From Paenibacillus sp. NEAU-GSW1 (GTDB lineage: Bacteria; Bacillota; Bacilli; Paenibacillales; Paenibacillaceae), in contig NZ_WOVL01000021.1 in NCBI RefSeq assembly GCF_009737085.1, forward strand, positions 28,176-92,175: a DNA stretch of 64,000 bases, in the 5' to 3' direction. Positions 1 through 8,469 of this stretch are shown piece by piece (position 1 is the stretch's first letter; each line of letters begins with the position of its first letter). A program made the position numbers and the translations under genes. The notes under the pieces are model-generated. The model ran no database searches, was not told where the DNA came from, and saw only the letters and a program-made list of their open reading frames with translations.

Positions 1-7
1 TTGCCAT
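1..7 (-). CDS. start of the gene downstream of yojF (edge of window)
   Basis: Only the first two codons are inside the window: an ATG at 7-5 read leftwards. It is preceded on the minus strand by a good ribosome binding site (GGGAGGATCGA at about 19-8). It follows yojF closely on the same strand. In Bacillus the gene after yojF is bshB2 (yojG), a bacillithiol-pathway deacetylase, so this is the natural guess. No protein sequence is visible to test it. Confidence 0.4.
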
Positions 8-48
8 CTTCGATCCTCCCTTTCTTGTTCTTAATACCCACTGCTATT

Positions 49-393
49 CTAAAAAGGGCTCTCACTCAGCTGCAACGCGACAACGAGCTTGCCTTGGCTG
101 TCATGTCCAGCCAGAATGAGTCTTTCGACGTCGCCAGAGTCCCAATGGGTCAATCCTTCCGAATAAATCCAGCCATTGGACGTTTTCAAACCTACGCGAT
201 ACGGCCCGTCGCCGGCAATTGAGCCTGCTGAATATTGTACAACGGCGTTGCTTATAAAAGTAGCCGCCGGATGTTTGCTGCTGTCGTTATGTGCCGCATA
301 TGCGCCAGACGTCATCTCGACATGCGCATACAGCGGCCGGTTTTTCCAAGCATTAATACGTTCCTGCACGGATTGCTTATTGATAAGCTGCAT
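49..393 (-). CDS. yojF: YojF family protein (DUF1806)
   Basis: This is a 114-residue cytosolic protein with no signal peptide or membrane segment. The pattern GDGPYRVGLKTSNGWIYSEGLT followed by LILAGHDSQGKLVVALQLS near the end matches the YojF/DUF1806 family as I remember it, and the length is right. No biochemical role is established. In Bacillus it sits directly upstream of the bacillithiol deacetylase gene bshB2, and here too another gene starts about 40 bp further on, so a link to low-molecular-weight thiol metabolism is a context inference. The start has an AAGGAGA site 7 bp upstream. The gene follows pepA with a 42-bp gap and no obvious terminator, so the two may be cotranscribed. Confidence 0.85.
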   Translation of the reverse strand: MQLINKQSVQERINAWKNRPLYAHVEMTSGAYAAHNDSSKHPAATFISNAVVQYSAGSIAGDGPYRVGLKTSNGWIYSEGLTHWDSGDVERLILAGHDSQGKLVVALQLSESPF

Positions 394-435
394 GCTATTT
401 CTCCTTCCCCATCCCTGTTAATCCGCCTCTGTTGT

Positions 436-1947
436 CTATTCGCCCGTAACAAGCTCAGCTAGCGTACGGACCATAACGCCGGTTGCTCCTTTAGGCTCCC
501 AGCTTCTGCTTCGATCCAGAAAAGCTGTACCGGCAATGTCCAGATGCACCCAAGGCAGCTCCTCTGCGAATGCGCCGACGAACAGTCCGCCTGTAATCGT
601 TCCTGCGTATCGGCCTCCGCTGTTTTTCAAATCAGCGGCATCGCTTGTCAATTGCTTTTTATACTCCGGGTAAGCAGGAAGCTGCCATACCCGTTCTCCG
701 CTTTTCTCAGAGGCTTGTTTGACTTGCTCCATTAAGCTCTCGTCATTCGTTACCGCTCCCGTTGCTTCAATGCCAAGAGCGGACAGAACGGCACCGGTAA
801 GCGTCGCAACGTCAACCAGCTTCGTCGCTCCCCGGCGAATTGCCGTCGTTAAACCGTCGCCCAGCACAAGTCGGCCCTCTGCGTCGGTATTTACCACTTC
901 TACCTTCAGCCCGTTCATCATCGTTATAATATCGCCCGGCTTGAACGCCCGATCCGACGGCATATTCTCCGCAGTAGGAATGACTGCAACGATATTGACG
1001 GCAGGCTTTATCTCACCGACAATTCGCAGCGCCCCAATAACGGCAGCCGCTCCTCCCATATCCGATATCATCTCTTCCATTCCTGCCGCTTTTTTCAGCG
1101 AAATACCGCCAGTGTCAAACGTAATGCCTTTCCCGATCAATCCCCAAGTCTCATTATCATCGGGAGCGCCTTTATAATGAAGCACGATCATTCGAGGCGG
1201 ATTCGCGCTGCCTTGTCCGACGCCAAGCAATCCGCCCATGCCTTGCTCGGCAGCCGTCCACTCGTCAATGACTTCAATATCAAAGTCATATTCCCGCGCC
1301 ATATTTTCCGCATAAGCTGCCAGCCCTTCCGGCGTCAGCCGGTTGCCTGCGAGATTCGTCAAATCGCGAGCCGCTTTTACGCCTTCCGCGAACAGCTCTC
1401 CGCGAGCAATGCCTGCATTCCATTTCTCGGCATAGCCCGAAGGTTCAGCGCCTCCGCCAGCCAGGACGAAAGAAAGCTTGCTAATCTCGTAGCGCTGCTT
1501 CTCATTTCGCAGCTCTGGAAGTCTGTCATAGATCGCTAATTTAAGACCTTCCGTTAACGCTTGCGACGCTTGTTCAGCCGAGTATCCGTTTCCGCCATCA
1601 ATGACTTCCTGCGGCACTTGAAGCTGTACCGTTTGCGCTTTAATTCGCTTTAGCGCCTTCGCAGCTGTTGCTCCTGCAAGTCGCAGACCAGCAAGTCCTA
1701 CAGCATTGCCTATCCCTACGAAAATAATATGGTTAGCCGAATGAAGACCGAGCGTAGCAATAATCTCCGCTTGCTCCTGTTCTCCTTTAAACAGCCCCTT
1801 TGCATGACATGCGCGAAGCGCGATATCGATTTGCGGCTGTACCCACTGCGCCGTCTGATCCTTCAGATCTGTTGGACTGATCAGTCGAACGATTGCTTCC
1901 GCCGAACCGGCAGACGCTGCTGATTCATATGTAAAGGATGTAGTCAT
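436..1947 (-). CDS. pepA: leucyl aminopeptidase (M17, PepA)
   Basis: A 503-residue, two-metal cytosolic aminopeptidase that removes N-terminal residues from peptides. The C-terminal catalytic domain is complete. It has GKGITFDTGG at about residues 272-281 (metal ligand Lys273 and Asp278), ISDMGGAA at about 294-301, and the M17 signature NTDAEGRL at 353-360. The N-terminal macro-like domain covers about residues 15-170. Length and motif order are normal for the family. A GAGAGG site lies about 10 bp upstream of the ATG. It stands downstream of the histidine kinase gene but a clear terminator (1976-1997) separates them, so it should have its own promoter. Confidence 0.95.
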   Translation of the reverse strand: MTTSFTYESAASAGSAEAIVRLISPTDLKDQTAQWVQPQIDIALRACHAKGLFKGEQEQAEIIATLGLHSANHIIFVGIGNAVGLAGLRLAGATAAKALKRIKAQTVQLQVPQEVIDGGNGYSAEQASQALTEGLKLAIYDRLPELRNEKQRYEISKLSFVLAGGGAEPSGYAEKWNAGIARGELFAEGVKAARDLTNLAGNRLTPEGLAAYAENMAREYDFDIEVIDEWTAAEQGMGGLLGVGQGSANPPRMIVLHYKGAPDDNETWGLIGKGITFDTGGISLKKAAGMEEMISDMGGAAAVIGALRIVGEIKPAVNIVAVIPTAENMPSDRAFKPGDIITMMNGLKVEVVNTDAEGRLVLGDGLTTAIRRGATKLVDVATLTGAVLSALGIEATGAVTNDESLMEQVKQASEKSGERVWQLPAYPEYKKQLTSDAADLKNSGGRYAGTITGGLFVGAFAEELPWVHLDIAGTAFLDRSRSWEPKGATGVMVRTLAELVTGE

Positions 1948-1975
1948 ATCTTTTAAACCTCTCTTTCAAAAACAA

Positions 1976-1997
1976 AATCGGGGTGCATACCCCGATT
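1976..1997 (-). terminator. Rho-independent terminator of the histidine kinase gene
   Basis: A perfect 9-bp stem AATCGGGGT / ACCCCGATT with a GCAT loop starts 9 bp after the kinase stop codon. On the minus strand it is followed by a T-rich tract (TTTTGTTTTTG). Confidence 0.8.
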
Positions 1998-2005
1998 CTA
2001 ATGCT

Positions 2006-3385
2006 TTATTCTGCCAATGGCAAATAGATTGTAAATGTTGTTCCGTTACCTTCACAGCTATCCACGCGAATCGAACCGTTATGATTGCGGATAATGCGAT
2101 AGCTGACAGACAATCCAAGACCGGTTCCCGCTTCCTTAGTCGTAAAAAAAGGGTCGAACAATCGGGCGAGCGTCGGACGGTCCATCCCTTTGCCGTTATC
2201 GCGAAGTATAATTTCTGCATTCTGCCCGTCTGAACGGGTTATGACGTCAATTCGGCCTCTTCGTTTGTCACTGATCTCCTCAATGGCATCCAAAGCGTTT
2301 TTCATAATATTTAAAATGACCTGTTTAATTTGCTTCACATCGATCGACACGGTCACATCGGTATCATTGTCATAGGATTCAACTTGAATATGGCAATTGC
2401 GCATCAGCGCTTCGCTTTCCGTTAACAGCACAACCTCTTGGACAAGCTGATTGATCGATACTGCTTTCTTCATTGGAGCAGAAGGCTTGGATGAATTTAA
2501 AAACTCATAAATAATGTCGTTAGCCCGGTCAATTTCCGCTAAAATAATGCGCGCGTATTCCTCTTTGCCCAGCTGCATTAAATAAGGCCGCAATAGCTGT
2601 ATGAATCCTCGAATCGAAGTGAGCGGATTTCGAATTTCGTGCGCTATTGCAGCCGATATTCGTCCGAGCATGGCAAGCTTGTCGTTCTGCAGCGCAGTTT
2701 GCTCAATCTGCTTGTATTCGGAAACATCCTTCACGCTTATTAGAAAATCGCCGTCCAGCTGATCTCCATAAGTAACGGTTACAAGCAGATGCTTGCCATC
2801 CTTGTCTTGAAATTCGTAATAGCCGCTTCTCCTTCGGAACAATTCCTTATAAAGGCGTACGATTAGCCGTTTTGTCGTTGTATTCAGCTGGCGATTCGTT
2901 AAAATCTCGTTTAAATTGCAGCCGATAAGCGTTTTGCGAGGAATGTCGAGCAGCTTTGCCATTTGAACGTTAATAAAAGACAGTACGCCTTCGCTGTCGA
3001 ACAATGCGATCCCGCTGTCCATGTGTTGAAGCACGTTTTCATACTTATTTTTTACCATTTCGAAAGAACGGTTGGAATGAAAAAGCATTTCCCGCATTTC
3101 AGAAAATCGTTGATTGTTGAGCTGATCATCCAGCGAGGCCTCACGAAAAGTGACCATCACTTCTATTAAAAACATAAACGAACGATTATAAAGCTGTATC
3201 GCTTCATCCGATTCAACATTAGCCACAATTGTCTGCATACATTCTTCATGAAGAGCAATGACATCCTCGGGACGAAAGCCTTGCATTTCACTTCCGAGTT
3301 CCTTTGCTTTAACAAGAGACATTTCCATTCCGTTGCGAACAAATTCGGCAAGAGCCGGGAAATAGCGCTTTTGAGCCAGCTGCAT
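2006..3385 (-). CDS. PAS sensor histidine kinase with an RsbU-like N-terminal domain
   Basis: A 459-residue soluble histidine kinase with no transmembrane segments. Residues about 1-85 resemble the N-terminal domain of the Bacillus stress phosphatase RsbU. The shared pattern is an initial RY, a middle PEDVIALHEECM and FLIEVMVTFREA, which in RsbU is the helical domain that binds the activator RsbT. Residues about 110-225 form a PAS domain. The kinase core follows: an H-box with AIAHEIRNPLTSIRG (phospho-acceptor His249), the N-box Asn363 in MKNALDAIEE, DNGKG at 396-400 and GTGLGL at 420-425. The H-box type is the one found in sporulation kinases and NtrB. No response regulator gene is adjacent, so it is an orphan kinase. 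It lies downstream of sigI-rsgI on the same strand with a 133-bp gap, a GGGGAGG binding site and its own terminator. Confidence 0.85.
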   Translation of the reverse strand: MQLAQKRYFPALAEFVRNGMEMSLVKAKELGSEMQGFRPEDVIALHEECMQTIVANVESDEAIQLYNRSFMFLIEVMVTFREASLDDQLNNQRFSEMREMLFHSNRSFEMVKNKYENVLQHMDSGIALFDSEGVLSFINVQMAKLLDIPRKTLIGCNLNEILTNRQLNTTTKRLIVRLYKELFRRRSGYYEFQDKDGKHLLVTVTYGDQLDGDFLISVKDVSEYKQIEQTALQNDKLAMLGRISAAIAHEIRNPLTSIRGFIQLLRPYLMQLGKEEYARIILAEIDRANDIIYEFLNSSKPSAPMKKAVSINQLVQEVVLLTESEALMRNCHIQVESYDNDTDVTVSIDVKQIKQVILNIMKNALDAIEEISDKRRGRIDVITRSDGQNAEIILRDNGKGMDRPTLARLFDPFFTTKEAGTGLGLSVSYRIIRNHNGSIRVDSCEGNGTTFTIYLPLAE

Positions 3386-3518
3386 CCAATAATCCTCCCC
3401 GACAACATCAATGACGATGCGAACAATTTATTTTATCATAAAATTTGTTAACATTTGCTGTCAATCGGAGACTTTGTCGAATATTGGAATTTCCATTCCT
3501 AATATATTGTAAACAATA

Positions 3519-4916
3519 TCAATTGCGCTGGCCGCCGCGACGATCACCGTCATCTTTGCGGTCATCGTCATCGTTATGTTTATTCGTATTGTCTCGATCC
3601 TCATTGCTGTCTTCTTGCTTATCGTTCTTATTCGAATCGCTGTCATTTCTATCATTGTCGCGATCATCTCCATAATCGCCGTAATCGCCATCCGCATTGC
3701 CGCGATCGCGATTATCATCATTTTTTCGATTATCGTCGTCGCCATCGTCATTGTCTTGATTACGATTTTTATCGTTAGATTTGGAATTGTCATCCTTCTT
3801 GCCCCAATTCCAGCCCGAACGATCATCATCGTCCTTCTTGCCGGACGAGCCCTTATTGCTGCTGCTGCCGCCGCTGTTCTTGCCGCTGTTGCCGCGTTTA
3901 TCATTCTTAAGATCCGGTTGCTTCGTCGTGCGCGGTTTATCCGTTTGGCCGCTTTTCGGTTTATCAGCAGCAGCGCTTGGCTTAGAGGTTTGCTGCGGCT
4001 TGCTTGTTGCCGTTCCGGAATTCCCCTCAGTCGGATTTGGCGTCGATTTCGCAGATTGATCTTTAGCCTTATCCGCCTTTTCTTTCTTCTCTTTCTTTTC
4101 TTTATCTACGAGCTCCTTGAGCTTTTCCTTGCTCGCATTATCCGAATGGTCGACGATTTGCTCCACGCCGCCGTACGGTTCCGACACCTTGTCGATCGAC
4201 TCGTTTTTCAACAATTCCAGCGGAATTTCGTACCCTTCTTCTTTGGCCATCAAATAGACCGCCATTTTGCCGGATGATACGCCATTCATAGCTGCTTCGT
4301 CTCGAAGCTCGACAGGAATCGACAATGCCATAATGTTCGCTTCCACTTCAAGAGCCAACTGGTCGATCACATTCATAATTGCCGCATCGAGCTGGCTGGA
4401 CAACGCCTTTTCAAACTCGACTCCGGCCTTTTCATTCAGAAGCAAGCTTGTAATGACAATATCTTTATCCGCCCCGGCCAAATAATCGGCGTTTGCGATC
4501 TTTTTAACGATTTGATCCGCAACCTTATCAATCGGCTTGCCTTTAAAGTCAATATCTTCGATAATGTCGCTGCCGTCATCGTTTAACGCGCGAAGCTCCC
4601 ATACGTTTTTATTCTCATCGACTCCAATCTCGATGCTTGGATTAATATCCATGCTCACATAGGCAACAACCGGGTGGTTTGCGCTTTGCACGAGAAAAAG
4701 CAACGGCAGCAGCATAAGAACGATAGCGGCAGCTGCTCCAGCATACCAGTGGGTGCGGCGAGGCTTACGGCGTACCGCTTGCAAATGAAGGGAATCAAAT
4801 ACGATCTCTTCCCCGACTTGCGCCTTGCGGTTAAGCGGAACGGATACAAATCCGCCGTCGGACGTCATGACTACAGCTTTATTATTTTTCACTTGCATCA
4901 CGACGCCGCGATTCAT
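3519..4916 (-). CDS. rsgI: anti-sigma-I factor RsgI family
   Basis: A 465-residue single-pass membrane protein. Residues 1-55 are the cytosolic anti-sigma domain (MNRGVVMQVKNNKAVVMTSD is typical of RsgI). A hydrophobic helix spans about 58-78, followed by the conserved extracytoplasmic stretch VVAYVSMDINPSIEIGVDEN at 83-102. From about residue 265 the chain becomes a highly charged, low-complexity tail: first Lys/Glu, then Ser/Pro/Thr/Gly linkers, then Asp/Asn/Lys/Arg repeats to the end. No glycan-binding or hydrolase module is visible in the tail, unlike the Clostridium thermocellum RsgI proteins. Its ATG overlaps the sigI stop codon (ATGA), so the two are translationally coupled. It should hold SigI inactive at the membrane until an envelope or heat signal arrives. 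Confidence 0.9.
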   Translation of the reverse strand: MNRGVVMQVKNNKAVVMTSDGGFVSVPLNRKAQVGEEIVFDSLHLQAVRRKPRRTHWYAGAAAAIVLMLLPLLFLVQSANHPVVAYVSMDINPSIEIGVDENKNVWELRALNDDGSDIIEDIDFKGKPIDKVADQIVKKIANADYLAGADKDIVITSLLLNEKAGVEFEKALSSQLDAAIMNVIDQLALEVEANIMALSIPVELRDEAAMNGVSSGKMAVYLMAKEEGYEIPLELLKNESIDKVSEPYGGVEQIVDHSDNASKEKLKELVDKEKKEKKEKADKAKDQSAKSTPNPTEGNSGTATSKPQQTSKPSAAADKPKSGQTDKPRTTKQPDLKNDKRGNSGKNSGGSSSNKGSSGKKDDDDRSGWNWGKKDDNSKSNDKNRNQDNDDGDDDNRKNDDNRDRGNADGDYGDYGDDRDNDRNDSDSNKNDKQEDSNEDRDNTNKHNDDDDRKDDGDRRGGQRN

Positions 4917-5728
4917 AACCCTGCCCCCTTGCCCATTTGCGTAGTTTGATCGTACTTATTTATGTAATCGAACAAATAAGGATATGTACCTTTCATAATA
5001 AAAGCAACTGCAATTATATATTTCCGATTGCGCTCAATCGTTTTGCGAGAGACTTCGCATAGATCCGTCAGCTCTTTAACCGGAAGCTTGCCTGTTGTGC
5101 GCAATTGTTCAAACAATTTCTCATTCGACGCCAGCGACCCGGCGATGCCTTTCAGCATCTCCCGTGAATCGGCGTGCTTAGGCGAGCACTCCACCAGCTC
5201 AAGAAACGTTACGCCGAAGCCTTCCAGCTCCTTGCTGTACTCCATAATTTCCATCCGGCGTTCTTCTGCCGCCCGTTCCAAGTCGTAAGCTTGCAGCGCT
5301 TGCCGGGTTTCAACCGGATTGTAGGGCTGCTCCTCTTCATCCTGCTGGTCGAAGGAGCTGTATGGAACCGATTGAAAGTGACGCTGCTCCTTGCGTACAT
5401 AATCGATTAAACGGCGTCGTATGACCGTTTCTGCGAACCCTAGAAAAGACCTGCCGGATTCGGAGGAAAACTGGTTGATTGCCTCATTGAACGCCGTCAA
5501 AGCAATACTGAATTCATCATCCCTTGACGGGTCTATATACCGTTTGCAGAAACGGCTTGTCACCTTCGTGACATAAGGCTTATAGTCGGCTATGAATTGC
5601 TCTCTCAGCGCCTCATCGCCTTGCTTAATTCTTACAATGATCTGTTCAGGAGCCGCTTTATGCTGCAGCTCTTCGGCATTCGAGGAATTGGACTTCCCCA
5701 TAAACCGTTTGAACAACAAGAGTAACAA
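4913..5728 (-). CDS. sigI: RNA polymerase sigma-I factor
   Basis: A sigma-70 family factor of the SigI type. Typical stretches are CKRYIDPSRDDEFSIALTAF, then GFAETVIRRRLIDYVRKE (the region 2 core), and a C-terminal helix-turn-helix containing CEVSRKTIERNRKYI. I place the start at the TTG at 5728, giving 271 residues. GAGGTGG lies 5 bp upstream, and the resulting N-terminus (LLLLLFKRF) lines up with B. subtilis SigI. The in-frame ATGs at 5764 and 5749 lie at or above the SigI-type -10 element, so they are probably upstream of the transcript. It is the first gene of the sigI-rsgI operon and is likely autoregulated. In Bacillus SigI serves heat and cell-wall stress. Confidence 0.88.
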   Translation of the reverse strand: MLLLLFKRFMGKSNSSNAEELQHKAAPEQIIVRIKQGDEALREQFIADYKPYVTKVTSRFCKRYIDPSRDDEFSIALTAFNEAINQFSSESGRSFLGFAETVIRRRLIDYVRKEQRHFQSVPYSSFDQQDEEEQPYNPVETRQALQAYDLERAAEERRMEIMEYSKELEGFGVTFLELVECSPKHADSREMLKGIAGSLASNEKLFEQLRTTGKLPVKELTDLCEVSRKTIERNRKYIIAVAFIMKGTYPYLFDYINKYDQTTQMGKGAGL

Positions 5729-5752
5729 CCGCTCCACCTCTCTGTTCATATG

Positions 5753-5784
5753 TTTCGCTAGCATGATTTGATTTCAGGGGGTGT
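5753..5784 (-). promoter_or_regulatory. SigI-type autoregulatory promoter of sigI
   Basis: On the minus strand ACACCCCCT (5784-5776) is followed, 19 bp after the C-run, by CGAAA (5757-5753). This matches the CCCCC...CGAA pattern reported for SigI-dependent promoters, including that of sigI itself in B. subtilis. It supports autoregulation and a translation start further downstream (5728). Confidence 0.65.
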
Positions 5785-5810
5785 ACGTTCAATTTTCTGA
5801 GAAAAATGAA

Positions 5811-5832
5811 AAGCCTCCGCGAAGGAGGCATC
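5811..5832 (-). terminator. terminator after the 138-aa protein gene
   Basis: The stem GCCTCC / GGAGGC (5813-5829) is followed on the minus strand by TTTTCATTTTTC. It ends the gene at 5847-6263 and insulates sigI. Confidence 0.7.
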
Positions 5833-5846
5833 GTTTCATATCAACA

Positions 5847-6263
5847 TTAGACAGAGGTTCGTCTCTGTCTCAATTTATTGCGTCTGCCGTTTAATGTGCC
5901 TAACCGCTTTTTCAGTTCATCCTGCCATGCCTTATCGCCGATTTGTCCCGCAAAACAAAGCAAATCGAGCGCCATGTCAATCTGGCTTAGAACGACGTCC
6001 ATCGGATCCTCGTTCTCATGATTGACGCAATTTTCCAAAAGCTCCTTGCCTTCCTGTTCAACATACTCCCCAAAATCGACTTCGTCTGCGCCGTCTCCGT
6101 GCGCATATTCAGCCAATATCTCGTATTCGTTCTCCACAAGATAGTGAATTTCAACCCGATGGCATACCGGACAGAACATGATCGGAACATTATGAATATT
6201 CGTCCGAATATGTTTCAGCGTCCCTTTCGTGCCAATCATACTTGCACCGCAGCAAAAGCTCAT
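5847..6263 (-). CDS. uncharacterised protein with an N-terminal cysteine cluster
   Basis: A 138-residue protein starting MSFCCGASMIGTKG. This start has AGGAGGG 8 bp upstream, which is much better than the longer frame to 6314. A CC pair at residues 4-5 and CPVC at about residues 31-34 could form a zinc or metal knuckle. The rest is an acidic segment rich in Glu/Asp followed by helices and a very basic C-terminus (RRNKLRQRRTS). No membrane segments. I do not recognise the family with certainty. It is transcribed alone, between the sigI promoter and a dispersed repeat fragment. Confidence 0.75.
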   Translation of the reverse strand: MSFCCGASMIGTKGTLKHIRTNIHNVPIMFCPVCHRVEIHYLVENEYEILAEYAHGDGADEVDFGEYVEQEGKELLENCVNHENEDPMDVVLSQIDMALDLLCFAGQIGDKAWQDELKKRLGTLNGRRNKLRQRRTSV

Positions 6264-6450
6264 CGCCGGTTCCCTCCTTATGCGTCCGGCCGCAGATCGA
6301 TCTGCAGCAGACAAACGAGAATTATTCGATTGGTTGTATGGCTGTTTGTTTCATATAAACTATTCGAGCAGTGAAGATGAAATTCCTGCTTTATAGACCC
6401 CATTGTCAGATATTGAAATATTAATCATTCCAATTGAAAGATTTAATATA

Positions 6451-6506
6451 GGAATCCACAAGCAAAAGCGAACGCTATCGCTTCTCCAGAATCATTCGAA
6501 TAAACG
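6451..6506. repeat. fragment of the dispersed short element (right part)
   Basis: GGAATCC is followed by a match to GCGAACGCTATCGCTTCTCC and then AGAATCATTCGAAT. The same order of words occurs at 60254-60302, and the last part also at 63812-63830. Only the right portion of the element is present here, next to the ykuU terminator. Confidence 0.6.
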
Positions 6507-6507
6507 T

Positions 6508-6546
6508 AAAATAGCGATGCAGAGATAACACCTGCACCGCTATTTT
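6508..6546. terminator. hairpin terminator of the peroxiredoxin gene
   Basis: The stem AAAATAGCG / CGCTATTTT has an inner TGCAG / CTGCA pairing and T-rich flanks in both directions. A similar hairpin (GGCGGTG / CACCGCC, same loop words GATAAC) occurs at 60848-60892, so this may belong to a repeat family as well as act as a terminator. Confidence 0.65.
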
Positions 6547-6592
6547 TTCACTAATTGCTTATGTGAGCTGTTTCTCTGGCTTGTAGCAGAGA

Positions 6593-7141
6593 TTACTTCG
6601 CAACCAGATGTTGTTGGCCCGGCTTCCAGTTCATCGGGCAAAGACCGCCGGATTGCAAAGCTTGCAGAACGCGAAGCGTTTCATCAACGCTGCGGCCAAC
6701 ATCGTTATGGTTAACAACTTGGTATTTCACTTCGCCTTGCGGATCGATAATGAACAGGCCGCGAAGCGCGATGCCTTCTTCTTCGATCAATACGCCATAA
6801 TCGCCTGCTACTTTTTTCGTGATGTCAGCAGCAAGCGGGAAGCTCAATTTGCCAAGACCGTTATCGTTAACAGGCGTGTTAATCCACGCGCGGTGACTAT
6901 GCTTGCTGTCTACGCTGACGCCGAGCACTTCCGTGTTCAGTTTTGCGAACTCTTCAGAAGCAAGGCTCAGAGCTGTAATTTCAGTAGGGCATACAAATGT
7001 AAAATCCAATGGGTAGAAGAATAATACCAGCCATTTGCCTTTGTAATCCGCCAAAGATGCCGTACCAAAGTCTTTACCGTCGCCAGTGGCTGTTTCCATC
7101 GTAAAATCAGGTGCCGGGCGACCTACCAAACGTTCTGCCAT
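6593..7141 (-). CDS. 2-Cys peroxiredoxin, YkuU/AhpC-like
   Basis: A 182-residue thiol peroxidase that reduces hydrogen peroxide and organic peroxides in the cytosol. The peroxidatic Cys51 lies in FTFVCPTE and the resolving Cys168 in GGLCPMNW, so it is a typical 2-Cys enzyme. It matches B. subtilis YkuU along its whole length (start MAER, end GLCP.NWKPGQ). No AhpF reductase gene is nearby, so electrons probably come from thioredoxin. A sigma-A promoter and a PerR-like box lie upstream. It is transcribed alone with a terminator at 6508-6546. Confidence 0.93.
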   Translation of the reverse strand: MAERLVGRPAPDFTMETATGDGKDFGTASLADYKGKWLVLFFYPLDFTFVCPTEITALSLASEEFAKLNTEVLGVSVDSKHSHRAWINTPVNDNGLGKLSFPLAADITKKVAGDYGVLIEEEGIALRGLFIIDPQGEVKYQVVNHNDVGRSVDETLRVLQALQSGGLCPMNWKPGQQHLVAK

Positions 7142-7213
7142 TGTAATATCCTCCTTGACCTATCCGAATTTTCTCTCGTCATCCGCCATTTACCAATGGT
7201 GACTATGCCATAG

Positions 7214-7242
7214 ATACTATCATTAGACTATAATCAAGTCAA
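7214..7242 (-). promoter_or_regulatory. sigma-A promoter of the peroxiredoxin gene
   Basis: TTGACT (7242-7237) and TAGTAT (7219-7214) are separated by 17 bp, about 75 bp upstream of the start codon. Confidence 0.7.
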
Positions 7243-7261
7243 TATTAAAATTATTACTTAA

Positions 7262-7276
7262 TTATAATAAATATAA
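7262..7276. promoter_or_regulatory. PerR-like box upstream of the peroxiredoxin promoter
   Basis: TTATAATAAATATAA differs from the PerR consensus TTATAATNATTATAA at a single position. It lies 20 bp upstream of the -35 hexamer and against the leuB stop codon, inside a larger 23-bp palindrome (7258-7280). The surroundings are AT-rich, so a chance match is possible. Confidence 0.4.
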
Positions 7277-8359
7277 TTAAGCCTTTTTCATTGCAGCAAC
7301 GATCAGATCGCCCATTGCAGTCGTTCCGATTGCCGTGCTCTTGTCAACGGCGATGTCGCCTGTACGGTGCCCAGCGTCGAGTACGTTTTTAACCGCATCT
7401 TCGATGACTTGAGCCGCTTCGTGGTAGCCGAAAGTCAAACGGAACATAAGCGCAACCGACAGAATCGTAGCGATCGGGTTGGAGATGCCTTGTCCAGCAA
7501 TGTCAGGCGCAGAGCCGTGAACCGGCTCGTACAGGCCGAAGCTGCCTTCGCCCAGGGAAGCGGAGGAAAGCATGCCGATGGAGCCTGTCAGCATCGCTGC
7601 TTCGTCGCTCAGGATGTCGCCGAACATGTTTTCCGTTACGATAACGTCGAAGCTCGACGGACGGCGGAGCAGCTGCATTGCGCAGTTGTCGACCAGTACA
7701 TGCTCAAGCTCAACTTCCGGATACTCAGGAGCAATCCGGTTTACAACTTCACGCCACAAACGGGAAGTTTCCAATACGTTCGCTTTGTCAACCGATGCCA
7801 GACGCTTGCTGCGCGTCATTGCGATATCGAATGCTTGGCGTACGATGCGCTCAACCTCTTGCACATTGTATACGCAAGTGTCTACCGCTTCTTCGCCGTT
7901 TGCGCCTTCGCGGCGGAATTTCTCGCCGAAGTAGATGCCGCCTGTCAGCTCGCGTACGACGATCAGATCCGTGCCTTCGAGCACTTCCGGTTTAAGCGTC
8001 GAAGCTTCCTTCAAGCAATCGAATACGTTAGCCGGGCGAATGTTGGAGAACAGGCCAAGCGCTTTGCGAATGCCGAGCAAGCCTGTTTCTGGACGAAGCT
8101 CTTTCGAGTTGTTGTCCCATTTCGGGCCGCCAACCGCGCCAAGCAATACAGCGTCAGCGTTTTTACAAAGATCAAGCGTTTCTTGCGGCAGCGGAGTACC
8201 TTTTTCGTCGATCGCGATACCGCCGAACAAACCGTGCTCCGTTTCAAATTGATAGCCGAAAAGCTCTTCCGTTTTTTTCAATACTTTAAGCGCTTCGCCT
8301 ACAACCTCAGGACCAATGCCGTCGCCGGCGATAACCGCGATTTTTTTCACTTCTGACAT
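7277..8359 (-). CDS. leuB: 3-isopropylmalate dehydrogenase
   Basis: A 360-residue NAD-dependent enzyme of leucine synthesis that oxidatively decarboxylates 3-isopropylmalate. Visible hallmarks are [14 protein letters not shown] at the N-terminus, [12 protein letters not shown], the catalytic Lys in DKANVL, and [21 protein letters not shown] chose the start MSEVKKIAV, with GGGAG about 12 bp upstream, over the frame opening at 8380, which lacks a binding site. leuB is separated from ilvBNC-leuA by yjbQ and has its own promoter. leuC and leuD are not in this window. Confidence 0.95.
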   Translation of the reverse strand: MSEVKKIAVIAGDGIGPEVVGEALKVLKKTEELFGYQFETEHGLFGGIAIDEKGTPLPQETLDLCKNADAVLLGAVGGPKWDNNSKELRPETGLLGIRKALGLFSNIRPANVFDCLKEASTLKPEVLEGTDLIVVRELTGGIYFGEKFRREGANGEEAVDTCVYNVQEVERIVRQAFDIAMTRSKRLASVDKANVLETSRLWREVVNRIAPEYPEVELEHVLVDNCAMQLLRRPSSFDVIVTENMFGDILSDEAAMLTGSIGMLSSASLGEGSFGLYEPVHGSAPDIAGQGISNPIATILSVALMFRLTFGYHEAAQVIEDAVKNVLDAGHRTGDIAVDKSTAIGTTAMGDLIVAAMKKA

Positions 8360-8469
8360 GTGAATATTACACTCCCTCATATTAGCTTGAAATAAGCTTT
8401 GTGATTCTCAATCTATTATCATTTGTACCACATTTCGTCCATTTAAACAAAGATATAAAATCTATCATC

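Noticed and set aside
3576..4277. 233-residue plus-strand frame rich in Ile/Val, opposite rsgI
   Set aside because: It is the complement of the Asp/Asn/Lys-rich rsgI tail. It has no ribosome binding site, no family pattern, and unnatural composition.
7220..7236. operator in the ykuU promoter spacer (ATTATA-G-TCTAAT)
   Set aside because: It is only a partial palindrome and does not fit the PerR or Fur phase; the box at 7262-7276 fits better.
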